Shown: positions 1-11,334, counted from the stretch's first letter. The stretch is 64,000 nt of DNA from Eublepharis macularius (GCF_028583425.1 NC_072801.1:64433766-64497765); one strand, 5' to 3'. Numbers and translations are program-made. The notes: generated by a model not told the origin, from the letters alone.

Positions 1-729
1 TTATTGCCTTTGAGGTAACATCTGGGATATATAAAACTTTGATGTGGTGTAAATGCAAGTTTGAATGAGCTGCCCAGGTTGTCATAATTTGATGTCCATG
101 TATGTGTGAACCAGCTTTAAGATCCACAGCTTTTCTGTCATCCTGCTACAATTAGAGTCAAAAGTATGTTTTTTACATCATTAGTTTGAATTTCTGTGTC
201 CAAAAACATAAATCTCAAAATCCAAACCAAATCTGTTTTTGTGTGGATTTTAGGTTTTGCTGAGTTAATTATTAACGCAGATTTGTCAACGCTCGCATTA
301 GGACGACTGGTTTTTTGTGTTCCACCCTGAAAGTTGACTTGGAAACTCAAGCATTAACCTTTTAAATGCTCTTAAATTTCGGGTGTTAAAAACCCGTCTA
401 TTTCTGAATTTTATGAGAAATCTCTCAGCTCAGCTGTAGCTATAAGTAGCTGAAAGCAGGCTACCTGCCCAGACCTGTGGATAAATACCAAGAAACACTG
501 CCTCCTATTACTGTCTTCACTGCACTCCTGTTTCTCCCTATAATATAAACCTCCCACCCTTTTAGTGTTGATTGCCAGTGATTTTTGCTACTGGGAAACT
601 GATGGAGAGGTAGATGGAAGAAGACTGGAGTTTCTGGGGAGGGGGGATAGGAAGAGTTGTGACCTAGTTTTATCCTCTCACGAGATCGTGCCAACTCCTC
701 CTCCATGTGGTTCCGATTACCCACAGCCT
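1..729. other. 3' flank of the carbonic anhydrase gene
   Basis: This stretch holds the presumed 3' UTR and downstream flank of the minus-strand carbonic anhydrase gene. I see no AATAAA or ATTAAA on the minus strand here and no other gene, so the poly(A) site may lie outside the window or use a variant signal. Confidence 0.4.
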
Positions 730-3700
730 TTATACAGGGAAGAACCCAAAAGCACTGATACAAAGGAAGAGCAAGATGAACGCTACAGGCTGTGAGGCTC
801 GGGAAGCAGCTGAACGGTGCGTCAAAAAGGCGGATGTTTCCACCTTTCTATCACTGATCTTCTGTAGGGGGCGGAAGTTGTTCTTTAGGTGAGGCCCCTC
901 AGAAGAATCTGTAGAACGGAGACTGAATGGGAAAAATGCCACCTGTTGGGAAGAGGGGAGAAGGAAGAGGACAAGTTCTAAGGACTGCATATTTTACGTA
1001 TACGTTTAAAATGCTGTTTTAAATGTTTTAATGCCTTGCTGTTCATCATCTTGGGGACCCTATTTGCATGGAAAGGTGGCACGGAAAGGTTTTTAATAAA
1101 TAAATGGGAGGCAGGACCTGGGGCCACACTGGTCACCCTGTAGCAGGAGATAGGATATCAAACAATACCCATTAAATTAGCAGTAAGGCAAATCAAGGGC
1201 ACAAAAAGCAAAATGGGAGGCTTTAGCATGCAGTTGGAAGGGCCCTTTCCATTGCATCCTTCTTAAGACTTGAAGAAAGTCTCTTGCGCTGTCTCTGATA
1301 GCAGCACCTTCTCAGCTCACCAGGCCAACTCTCCTTTAGACTATTGCAGCATTTTATTGTCCTTGACCTCTAGCCAGTTACCTCTAAAGCCACTACCTGG
1401 CCAGGACAAAACACCCGCCTTCCTTCTGTCCCTTTAACAGGGTTTTGATATGCAGAAGTCAGTAGATGAAGCCAAATTTTATAGTGCACACATGAAGAGA
1501 GAGGAGCCAGCTCAAAAGCTAACGGCTTTCCTCTTTAACCCAGCTAAGCCCTCCCCTCTATATTCCAGCATCTCTCTTCCCATGCTGCACTCACCACTTT
1601 GGATGGCACCAGAATTGGATCAGCAAAGACAGTCCAAATCACAACCTCATCGCAGCCAGGTGTGGTGAGAGATCCACTGTAGCGGAAATAGCGGCCAAGA
1701 TTTGTGGGACCCAGTAAGTCCTGGAGGGAGACAGTGCTGTGCAGGTTCTTGTCTTCACCTGTGTGAAAGATGGATGAGGAGGAAAAGCAATTCATCTCTC
1801 TGTTCCAAATTTAAATCAGCTTCAAACATGTTTGAATGATGATGGCTTCCAACCAAGGGCCCTGAAGGTTTATAGTTCTTCCTAAAATTGCTGGACACTG
1901 AACAGAAAAAATGGAACAAAGATCCAGTGGCATTTAAAGACTTAATTTTTTTCTATATATCTGAATAACCTAGCTGTGACTCATGAAAGCTCATATTGAA
2001 ATAAAAATGAGTCCTTAAGGTGTCACTGGACTTATTTTGGGAAGAGGTGTTTTATTTTGCAAATCCCTGCTTTGCAGAAATCCCAGCCTTTTCATGAAAA
2101 CTATAATTCCCAGGATTCCTCAGGAGAAACCATGACAATTTCATCACTTTCAAACTGGCTAAAATTGGTAGTACACTGACCTGGATAGCCCAGGGCAGGC
2201 TAGCCTGCTCTCTTTAGATCTCAGAAACTCAGAGCTAAACTACACGAGACGAATTACTCAAGGATGCTCATGTGAAGGGAGACTCAATGTTAGCTGGGAA
2301 GCATAGTTTGAATTTCACTTCTCTCTACAGAGCCAGCAAAGATCGCTCCTCAGAGGCTTTGTTAATTTCCTCTTTGCCTCCCAGAAGGCTCTGTCAATTA
2401 TTGGCAAACCCTCTGAGAAGCCATCTTTGCCCACTCTGTAGAGAGATGAAATTAGCAAACCCTTTGAGGAGCAATCTTCTCCAGCTCTATAGGTAGAGAT
2501 GAAATTCAAACAACACTTCCCGGCTAACATTGCGTCTCCCTTCACTTGAGCATTCCTCGCTGACCTCTGGTTGCAATCCCACACAGTTTTAGACTGGAGA
2601 GGTGAAATTGACACAGCCTTGGGGGAGGCAAAGATGAAATTAACAAACTCTCTGAGGAGGGATCGGCTCGGTATTTTTAAACTATGCTTCTTGGCTAACA
2701 TTGCATCTCCCTACATTTGAGGGACACATGTAGAGAGAGTCTTAGTAGGGTTTGGCCTTCGTTAGTAATTGGATGGGAGACCTCCCAAGGAAGACCAGGG
2801 TTGATAGGCAGAGGCAAGCAATGGTTAACCACCTCTGTTAGTCTCTTGCCTTGAAAACCCCAGCAAGGGTCACCATAATGCAGCTATGACTTGATGGCAC
2901 TTTCCACTCCAAAACTGGCATCACAGGAGAAATATATTTTTTATTGTGTTAACTACTATGGGCACCGCTGCCTTTTTCAGAGCTGGGGGAAGTGTCCTTC
3001 CTTCTTAACTTTCCCCCTCACATACTCACCTTTTTCTTTGACGTCTTGTAGATTCTTTGAAAGGGATTCCCATGCTTTAGCTGTCTTGCCTTTGGCCGTC
3101 TCAGAGCCCTGTAGCAGAGAGAAAACATAAAGAAGTGTAAACTGAGGCATGGAACAACCGCGTGGTAAAGAAACCAGGCACCCTGGAGTAGCAACTAGCG
3201 TTTCCTCGCTTTAATTAACTACATTTTTCTCTCCTCCCTCTTTCCAGAACTAGGTTAAAAATCATGGGCCCCAAAAGCAGAAGCTGTGCTATTCTTAGAT
3301 GTCCACAGGCACTGTTCAATAGGTGCAACATTCAAGGAAGTGCCTGAAACTAACTTATGTTGGAGGTGCTAGTGGGAGGGGCGAATCGTATTTTTCCAGA
3401 GACAGAATGCTACAGTTCGGAATGCAAAGGAAATGTGTTACCCCCACAACGTGTGTGCTTCTTGAGGAAAGATGTGTGTATTGTGCAGTAAAATCTATCA
3501 CCTGTAAAGAAATTTTGTTTCCTCCAGCTCTTCCATTTGCTATTTTAAACTTTGGTTGAAACATCCCATTCCCTTTCCCCAGAGAATTCTGGGGCTTCAT
3601 TAAACTATAACTCCCAGTATTATTTTTTTGGGGAGGGGGAAACCCTGAGCATTAAAGTGATGCAACACAGATAGAAGTTTGCTCTGTAGGTTAGCCATAA

Positions 3701-6700
3701 GAGTTTGGTTTGCATCCCTCACCTGGACAAAAAAACCCAGCACAGCAATTCCTTGTGGATCGTCCAAGGCATCCGAGACACTCATGTTGTTTCTGGTATG
3801 CACGATGTGCAACTGAAGGGAGAAAAACAGGCTCAGTTTGGGATCCTTCTGCAGACCGATTGGCAGATATCACTCACTTCAAATATGTTATTTCTCTCTC
3901 TTACTTTTTAAAAGCCAGTTTGGTGAAGTGGTCAAGGGCAGCAGGACTCTAATCTGGAGAACCAGGTTTGATTCCCCACTCCTCCACCTGAAGCCAGCTG
4001 GGTGACCTTGGGTCAGCCGCAGCTCTCTCAGAGCTCTCTCATTCCCACCCACCTCACAGGGTAATTGTTGGGAGGATAATAACATGTTTTGCAAACCATT
4101 TGGAGTGGGTGTTAAGTTGTCCCAAAAGGCGGTATATAAATCGAATGTTGTTGTTAATTGTTGTTATTAAAAAGTCTTTTGGCTTGAAAGCCACGCATAT
4201 TGAGCCAAAATGTATGGTTATTTAGTGGTCAAAAACAATGCACTTTATACATGCTCAGAGGAACACTATTCTTTATCATTGCTTGTCCACTTGCAAAGCA
4301 GAACTCTGGCTCAATTTAGGATAACAACAATTTGTAATTTGTCCTGTCACGTTAGTGCCTTGAAGCTGAAGTTGATGGAATTGTCCCTTCTGTGCATAGT
4401 GGCCTCCTCCGACTCTGGATCTAACCTCCCCAACTGGCCTGAACACAAATTATATCCTCACCTCCATAGAGTACTGTCTGCCATCAATATAGTGCTCAGA
4501 TCCTGGTTTGGAGACACCATCTCCCCAGTGGAAATGGAAGGATTTGGCCATGTATGCACCTGGAAGGCCAGGCCCGCTGAGGAAGAGGCCCTCTCCCAGT
4601 TCCACATCGACTGTAGACAAAAAGCAAAAACTGAACACATTTTTATGAATGAAGAGGTCTGGAATTCTCCACCCAAATCATGTCCATACAACACTTACAC
4701 AACTTGCCCTTGTTGATATGAGCTACACTGTTTGTCTTTGAAACTACACATTATGAATTTATAAGTGTAAGGTTGTTTATGACTAATGAAGATTGAAGCC
4801 ATGATATGTATTCTTTGAAGTTACAACATATTACATCCCACCAATTAGCTTCTGAACTTCTGTATCCACAATTATTTGCACAAGGTCACTCATGACGGAT
4901 GAAGATTCATTACATTGAAACAGGAACGATGCCGGTATCCCGTCTTGTTGTAATGATATCATTTTGGGGGTCAGTGTAATGATATCATTTTGCTAATTTT
5001 GCACCATATGTACCGTTTACACTGGTCGAATCCACATTCACCCATTACCCGCATGTTTATCGGATATCTTCCGTTTGCCTCCAATCCGTGATTTTTTCCT
5101 CTTCGTTCACATCCCTGCTTCCAATCCGTCTTTCTTGCGCGTCCCTCCGGTCACATGGCCGCTCAAAAACCGCTTTTTTGGGCGGGACCTTTTTTCCCCG
5201 CCCATTTTTTTTTAAAAAAATTTAGCACACTTTTCCGTTATTTCGATCTTACCTTATAAAGAAACATCATTGAAGATAATGATGCCTCTCTTTCCCCCAC
5301 TGACAGCACTGATGGCTCTCTCCCATTTCTTTTTTGGAAATTTGGAAGCATGTGGGAAGCTTTTGTGGGCATTTCCTATGCAGGACAGTTCAGTGCCTGA
5401 AGTTTACTGAAGTTTCACTTCCTTGGAGTGTCATTATTTCGATATTTCATAATTTCGATATTACAGTAATATAAAATAAAAAAATAAAAAACAGTTAAAA
5501 AGGAAGTTTCACGAGTCCGTTCTGAGAATGGATTCACCCCAAAATGATTTTTCAAACTACCAGATTTGATTCAGAAACAGCATAATCAATAAATCCAATG
5601 CTATGAAGTCAAAAACAGTCTTTTGCAGACTACGGAGCACTTGCAAGTTGAATCAGCCAATAGGAACTCTCAGAACGGCCGGAGAGACAGGAAGTGGGGG
5701 GGTTTTAAAAAAACGCATAAATTGCGCATTGGCCCGTTCACGGCCACCGTGAAACTCCCGTTGAAAACCTGTGACCACATATTCGGGAGAAATGCGAATG
5801 AAATGCGTCTGTTTAATGAGGTAATGTGACCGGCACTCGGGATTGCGTGGGGAATGCGGGGAACATGCGACTTAGAATGAGTAATGTGGATTCGACCACT
5901 ATTTATTATCATTCTCACGCGGAGGGCAATCTAAACTCCCCTCTGTCTGGAGATCAGGGGGCGGGGCCACCAGCCATGTGACCATTTTCAAGAGGTTCCG
6001 GAACTCTGTTCCCCCACATTCCAGCTGAAAAAAAGCCCTGAGAACAACCACCGCGGAAGGGAAAGGGCCTTGAGCCAGTTAAAGTGGCCATTACTCAGCC
6101 CCCAGGAAACCAGCATGACATTGAGTAAAATCAGAAGTGAGGTGGGAGATACGTGATTCAGGACTTTTTTAAAAAAGTGATAATTAACAGCAGCTTTGCA
6201 GACTGGGTAAAGGTCACTGTGGGAAGCAGGGCTTAATTCTTCTGTCCCAAAGCTGTAATTGAGGGGAAGGACACAGCTGCATGCACACGCACAAACACCC
6301 AGCAACCTTTCTCCAGCCTTCAAAGCAGCCCTGTGGGTGAACTCATTAGCTTTATAAAAACCTACCAGCATTCCTAATCATGACTGTGTTGTGTCAGTCT
6401 GGTTTGACTCCCATCCCACCAGTTTCAAGGGAACGTAGTCATAACCAACTGAGGCTGGGAGAAGGGCCTGTGTTAGTAGTTCCCAAACTGTGACCACAAG
6501 GAAATGGCTAGATTGCTGCAAGAACTACGTCAATTAAATCAGGAATGGTCCCTGGGAGACCACATTACCAATCCATAGAGGAGGCTGCTCATTGTGTCTC
6601 TGCATGATTTATTGTTTGGACCTTGCTTGTTTCCAATTAAGCTCTGTTAGAATCAAGTTAACTGAATGCTGCCCTCTCTCTGCATCAGATGCAATTGAAT

Positions 6701-9483
6701 CATCCATGAGAGAAATGCACCTGAACTATCTGCCCTCAGAGACAGTTGCCTGGTGCATCTCTGCATGAGTTGCTGCTCAAGGTTGCTTCCTTGCCATGAG
6801 AAGGCAGGTTGCAAACAGCATCAACACACCTGTTGTGTCCAGAGGGCAGGAATTCTTAGTCTAAAAGAAAAGCTTTTCAGGTGTAAGAATGAAAAGTGTC
6901 TCTGGTTTTTATTTAACTCTCAGAAGATGGAGGAGAGCAAGAGTCCAGTATAAGGCTGTAAGACTAACAAAATTAGTGGTAGGGTATGAGCTTTCATGAG
7001 CCACAGCTCACTTCTTCAGATACCAGGTATCACTTCTTCAGGTATCTGAAGAAGTGAGCTGTGACTCACGAAAGCTCATACCCTACTACTAATTTTGTTA
7101 GTCTTACAGTCTTATACTGGACTCTTGCTCTTTTCCACTGCTACAGACTAACACAGCTAACCATCTAGGAGATAGAGGGACACTTTATATGACTCATTTT
7201 ACAAGGGCACTAGAGTGGAAGGGAAGACACCCTTTAACAGGAAATTTGATGCAACTAGAAGGAATGAAGAATGTAGAAAGAGTTCAAGAGAAGGCAGAAC
7301 TGCCTCACTTTCTTCCAGGTAATTCCTGCTTTCAAACTTTCCCCCAGTACCTTAGGGACTAGAACCCAAATGGTTTGAAAAAACAACTGCTCACCTGTTT
7401 TTCCAGTGTTCTTCATTTCCAGCAGCTTTTTGGGGTCTTCGTAGCTCTTAGAAAGGGTCACAGGGCCCAAGGTGGAGTTACTGATGGCTTTGGAGGAGAT
7501 GATGTCAATGGGAGACTGTCGGTCACCATCACAATGACCAAGGGACTCCCATGTAGTCGGTCCTGGGCAAGAAGAGGCAGAGCCAAAAACAAAGGAGGAG
7601 TCAGAATGGGAATGAGCGGGGCTTTTTTTCTGGAAAAAGGTGGTGGAACTCAGTGGGTTGCCAGCACAGGACCACACATTGACGTCACTTTGGGTCATCT
7701 GGAACAAGGGGGGAGTTTTAAAAAGTTTAAATGGTCACATGGTTGGTGGCCCTGCCCCCAGGGGGTGGGGCCACCAGCCATATGATAATTTTCAAGAGGT
7801 GCCAGAACTCCGTTCCACCACGTTCCAGCTGAAAAAAAGGCCTGGGAATGAGATTTGGTAAACTTGATTAGTTTTCAAAAAGAAATGCTGCGGGCCAAAC
7901 TAGAGCTATGCGTGGTTAAGAACTACCCCCCCTTTGTTAAAGATAAAAGCAATTACAAGAGGGTCCAGTTCAGACTGGGTCTGCAGCACTCAGGAAGAGA
8001 GGGGCTTAACCCTTTTCCCCCTGTGCCATTTTACCCCTAATGGCCCTTGGGAAACTGCTATTTGCCACATAAGGGAGGAAATATACAAGTACCCCTGTGA
8101 CTTTAACCATTCAGAAAACTATACCCCATTGATATGTAACTCTCCTGCTATAGCTTAAATCTATTACATAGGTAGATGCAGTTTCTTAAGTGGCGAGAAA
8201 AGTACTCTCTGCCTACCTTCAAAGATACATTAATGCATTCCCCTGTGAAAGTAAATTCTGGGCACAGTTGTTCAAAATAAGCCTTGTTTAAAAACTGGAG
8301 TTAAAGAGAAGAGCTGCAGTTCCTTACCACACGCTTCGTCAATGTAGCACCAGGAGCCTGCAAAGGAAAGAAGCAGAGCAAGCATGAATTTAGGTGAAAG
8401 CATCTCAAGCCATGTAAAAGGGGTTAGAGTGTTGGATTAGGATCCGGGAGAGCTGGGTTCGAATCCCTACTTGTGTCATGAGGTTTGCGGGATGAACTCA
8501 GGCCAGTCACTCTTTCCCTCAGCCTTACCTACCTGAGAGGGGTTGTTGTGAGGATAAAATAAGAAAAGAAGAACTTGACGATATGCTCTGAGCTTCTTTG
8601 GGGGTCAGTGGGATAAAAATGGACTAGATAAAGGGCAGGGGCCTGTGACCAATGTCTCCAGAGCAAAAATCCAGCTCAGTATGGAAACCAATATGGCTAT
8701 TTTAAAATAACAGGGAATCTTTACGTAAGAGGAGGGTAGGGATGTTAGAATGGCTGGTAAGCAGGGCTTTTTTTCAGCAGGAACGTGGTGGAACGGAGTT
8801 CCGGAACCTCTTGAAAATGGACACATGGCCGGTGGCCCCGCCCCCTGATCTCCAGACAGAGGGGAGTTGAGATTGTCCTCCGTGCTGCCAAGCAGCGCGG
8901 AGGGCAATCTCAACTCCCCTCTGTCTGGAGATCAGGGGGCGGGGCCACCAGCTATGTGACCATTTTCTCCTAGGGCAACCCACTGAGTTCCACCGCCTCT
9001 TTTCCCAGAAAAAAGCCCTGCTGGTAAGTAAAGCAAAGAGCAGACACTGAAGGGCTTCATAGAGGCCTTTGGAAAGGAAAATGATAGAGCTGAACAGTCT
9101 CCAGTAATCCAAGTGCAAACCATGCATACATTAATGCCAGTTCACTAAAACAATCACACAGCGTGTTCTTGTGTATTTTTATTACTTATTGTGAGACATG
9201 TGAGGCATTCTACTCGCTCTTTCTTGATCTCTCGCTCTGAATCCTGATGTAGTTTTGCTCTTTAATCATAAAAGGTTGCAATGCTGACTCCAGTACTAGA
9301 GAGATACAGGGGGGCGGGGAGGGGGGGCGGCAGTACAATTCCCACCGCTTCATTGCTTCCTCAAGCAAAAAAAAGACATGGCAGGTACTTGCGTACACGG
9401 TAGGTATTACCTTCCGAACTGGCATGGCATTCCCCTGAAAGGAGAACCGCAATGAAGATTCCTTGTACCCATAGATGACCCAT
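730..9483 (-). CDS. GPI-anchored carbonic anhydrase, CA4/CA15-like, 8 coding exons
   Basis: Alpha-carbonic anhydrase (CO2 + H2O to HCO3- + H+), predicted to sit on the outer membrane leaflet by a GPI anchor. Coding exons in transcript order: 9483-9411, 8357-8328, 7562-7395, 4610-4462, 3812-3723, 3108-3030, 1758-1595, 942-730. All have GT/AG borders and compatible phases, giving 321 aa (human CA4 is about 312). Residues 1-20 form a signal peptide. Zinc ligands are H116 and H118 (FHFHWG) and H142 (ELHIVH); the Thr199 equivalent is T228 (SLTTPGC). C28/C34 and C45/C232 match the two CA4 disulfides. N63 and N149 are glycosylation sequons. The C-terminal 18 residues are hydrophobic after a small-residue stretch (S295-A297), as in GPI signals. 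The proton-shuttle His64 position is Lys89. The start is the ATG before MGHLW, just inside an acceptor. CA4, CA15 or a lineage-specific paralogue cannot be separated without a tree. Confidence 0.93.
1975..2035 (+). repeat. Truncated Penelope-like fold-back retroposon copy
   Basis: A 5'-truncated piece of the family described at 6934-7162. It keeps the second half of the hairpin (GACTCATGAAAGCTCAT) and then a diverged body similar to the GTCTTAAAGGTGCTACTGGAC block. It lies in the last intron of the carbonic anhydrase gene. Confidence 0.6.
2172..2912 (+). repeat. 5S-rRNA-derived SINE split by a nested inverted-repeat element
   Basis: The head (about 2172-2227, TAGATCTCAGAA) and body (about 2742-2912, GTAATTGGATGGGAGACC then a CTTGCCTTGAAAACCCC tail) are the two halves of a SINE whose 5' part matches the internal promoter region of 5S rRNA. 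Between them, about 2228-2741, sits an element whose arms are inverted copies of each other around the motif CAATGTTAGC. The SINE must be older than the insert. Confidence 0.7.
3912..4168 (+). repeat. Sauria-type tRNA-derived SINE
   Basis: It has a tRNA-like head with the B-box-like GGTTTGATTCCCC, a middle block with GGGTGACCTTGGGTCAG, and the 3' block GGCGGTATATAAATCGAATG ending in GTTGTT repeats. This architecture is typical of squamate Sauria SINEs mobilised by Bov-B LINEs. It lies between carbonic anhydrase exons 5 and 4. Confidence 0.85.
5021..5900. mobile_element. Non-autonomous DNA transposon with GGTCGAATCCACATT termini
   Basis: GGTCGAATCCACATT starts the element near 5023 and its reverse complement ends it near 5898. 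The roughly 850 bp interior is CpG-containing at both ends and AT-rich in the middle, with no transposase reading frame. The superfamily and target duplication could not be settled. It lies in the carbonic anhydrase intron between exons 4 and 3. Confidence 0.55.
5918..6040. mobile_element. Truncated hAT-type MITE (right half)
   Basis: This is the right half of the CAGGGCTTTTTTTC family: GGAGGGCAATCTAAACTCCC, the GGGGGCGGGGCCACC block, and the terminus GAAAAAAAGCCCTG. The left half is missing and the fragment abuts the preceding element. Confidence 0.75.
6934..7162. mobile_element. Penelope-like fold-back retroposon with hammerhead-like hairpins
   Basis: Two nearly identical arms of about 80 bp face each other around a short centre near 7025-7040. 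On the right a single-copy head follows the arm (CTACAGACTAACACAGCTAA). Each arm carries a hairpin, at 7041-7082 on plus and 7024-6983 on minus, with the order GGTAT, CTGAAGA, stem, GAAA, GCTC, ATACC. That is the order of a hammerhead ribozyme core. Penelope-like elements are known to carry minimal hammerheads and inverted partial copies. The family assignment is inference. Confidence 0.55.
7617..7844. mobile_element. hAT-type MITE with perfect 8-bp target duplication
   Basis: The ends are CGGGGCTTTTTTTCTGG and CAGCTGAAAAAAAGGCCTG, flanked on both sides by GGAATGAG (7609-7616 and 7845-7852). An 8-bp duplication fits the hAT superfamily. It has no coding capacity. The left end lies 54 bp upstream (in transcript sense) of carbonic anhydrase exon 3. 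Confidence 0.85.
8415..8640 (+). repeat. tRNA-derived SINE, diverged
   Basis: It has a tRNA-like head with GGGTTCGAATCCCTAC, then a CTCAGGCCAGTCACTCT middle block and a GTTGTGAGGATAAAAT 3' block without the Sauria GTTGTT tail. It is an older variant of the tRNA-derived SINE group and lies in the first coding intron of the carbonic anhydrase gene. Confidence 0.65.
8762..9020. mobile_element. hAT-type MITE with perfect 8-bp target duplication
   Basis: The termini CAGGGCTTTTTTTCAG and AGAAAAAAGCCCTG are flanked by CTGGTAAG at 8754-8761 and 9021-9028. The interior is an inverted repeat (CCCCTGATCTCCAGACAGAG and its complement) around a GC-rich centre, so the strand can fold into one long hairpin. 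It lies in the first coding intron of the carbonic anhydrase gene. Confidence 0.9.
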
Positions 9484-9642
9484 GGTGTGCAGTGCTACTG
9501 TGGAGAAAGGAGCAGGAAAAGGTATTAAATGACGCACATCTTGAACGAGTGCGGATAGATAGCAGGATGCTGGACTTCTCCATTGCCTGTGTAGTGGTGA
9601 CGGAGGAGGAGTCATGCTTCTAGCAACTCTGTCCCTCGAAGT

Positions 9643-9845
9643 AGGGTTGCCACCTTCCAGGTAGGGCTTGAAGATCTCCCAGAATTACAACTGATTTCCA
9701 GAAGACAGAGATCTGTTCCCCTGGAGGAAATGTCTGCATCGGAGGGTGGATTCTATGGCAATATAACCACCCTTTCCAAACCCTGCCTTCTCCAGATTCT
9801 CCAGGAAATCTCCAGGAATTTCCCAACCCAGAGTTGGCGACTCTA
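9643..9845. mobile_element. Short terminal-inverted-repeat element, GGGTTGCCA family
   Basis: It begins AGGGTTGCCACC and ends near CCAGAGTTGGCGACTCT, with the family's internal blocks TTACAACTGATTTCCAGA and TCCAGGAATTTCCCAA. Seven copies lie in this window. It is non-coding and probably a MITE; its superfamily was not resolved. It sits just upstream of the carbonic anhydrase ATG exon. Confidence 0.65.
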
Positions 9846-10829
9846 CTTCTAAGTCACCCATCGAGCAATTCTACCCCCTAAAGGTGATGCAGATTATACG
9901 TAGTTCAATAAATATAACACTAGGAAATACCGTGTCACAAATCTACCGTCGTATTCATCTTACTCTTGTTATAAAAATAAAATTTTTAAAAGGTCAAGAT
10001 TCCCCGCTTCCCAAGTGACCACAAGGTCTAGAAACTTACTTTTTAAAGGTTAAAAAAAAATCAAGATTTTAAAAAACTTGTACCAAGATGGGTGGAGTTT
10101 TAACACAGTGAGTTGTAATCCACAATGGTGTCATACCTGCGCAATAAAATGCACGTGCGCAAAAAGTGAAATAAAACATGACGCTTAAACCTCACAGCTA
10201 ATTAAAAGCTTAATCCTGGCTGCCAAAGCCACCCCAGACAGACAGGTCCTGTAAGGCTTGCCGGAGAATTGCAGGATTTAGCAAGCCCGGTAAGCGTCGG
10301 AGAAGGGGGAAGGTGTGCTACATTTGTGGGGCAGCCGCCCCAAAAGCTTTTCTTCCTGCCCTTGTTGTCTGAGGCTGTACCTTTGGGGAAAGCAACAGCT
10401 TAACAGCACAGTCTTTGAGTGTCAGAGGTCCCAGGTTTGATTTATGACATCTCCTGCTAAAAGCCAGAAGCTGCCAAGAAATTTCCCACCCTGCCCCAAG
10501 AACTTGGAGAGCTGCTTCCAATCCATCATACAGGACTAAACGGACCAGCCGTCTGACTTGGAAGGGAGCCTCAACTGACTCCTTTCCACTGAGCTGGGGG
10601 TTAGCACGAGGACCCCCCACACCTTCCACAGGGCCAGCAGAGTGAGGGAAACAGCCAGCAGAGAGCGCCCCCCGGAAATGTGTATTCATTGTCATTTGTG
10701 TTTTCTTTTGAATCGCTTTTGCTGGCAATTTCTGGCTGAGAAGCAGTATTAAAAATATCTCATAACGCTGACTCCGTTCTCCGCTTTGAGTGCAGCACTA
10801 ATCTGTCCAGAAGGGCAGTATATAAGAAC

Positions 10830-10830
<1 letters not shown>

Positions 10831-10860
<30 letters not shown>

Positions 10861-10923
10861 CTTCTTCTTCTTCTTCTTCTTCTTCTTCTTCTTCTTCTTC
10901 TTCTTCTTCTTCTTCTTCTTCTT
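10831..10923. repeat. (CTT)n microsatellite, about 93 bp
   Basis: An almost uninterrupted CTT tract. On the minus strand it reads as a purine GAA/AAG repeat. It lies in the proposed first intron of the carbonic anhydrase gene. Confidence 0.95.
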
Positions 10924-11334
10924 GTTATATAATAAAACCAAGGAACTATTCACAGAGTTAAGATGTTCTTTATTGATTATATTAGTGGTTTGGTGGAGGG
11001 CAAGGAGAGTTAACATTGTGGTGAGAATGTTCTAAGCATGTTAGAAGCTGTTTGGAAAGTTCTAACTTTCCTGTAATTGCTGGGATCCAGATTAAAGTTC
11101 TGTGTTGAGCCTCATACGCAACAATTGCATACACCGCACTTCCACTGTATCTACACACACAGGGTGCTTACAAAAGTTTTTGAAAATACCCAGACAGCAA
11201 TCTACTTGCCACCGTCACACCAGTTCTGGTACAGAAATTTTTAAATAGAAAAGACAAATCATTTAAAGTACCTTTAACAGGAGTCAGAACTCAGCCCTAG
11301 AATCCTCGTTTTTTTTTTTAAATGCCTGGTCTAA

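Noticed and set aside
4210-4716. 168-residue plus-strand frame
   Set aside because: It is antisense to carbonic anhydrase exon 4 and the flanking intron.
10798-11016. Minus-strand frame with a polylysine run
   Set aside because: It is the translated (CTT)n microsatellite (AAG codons on minus).
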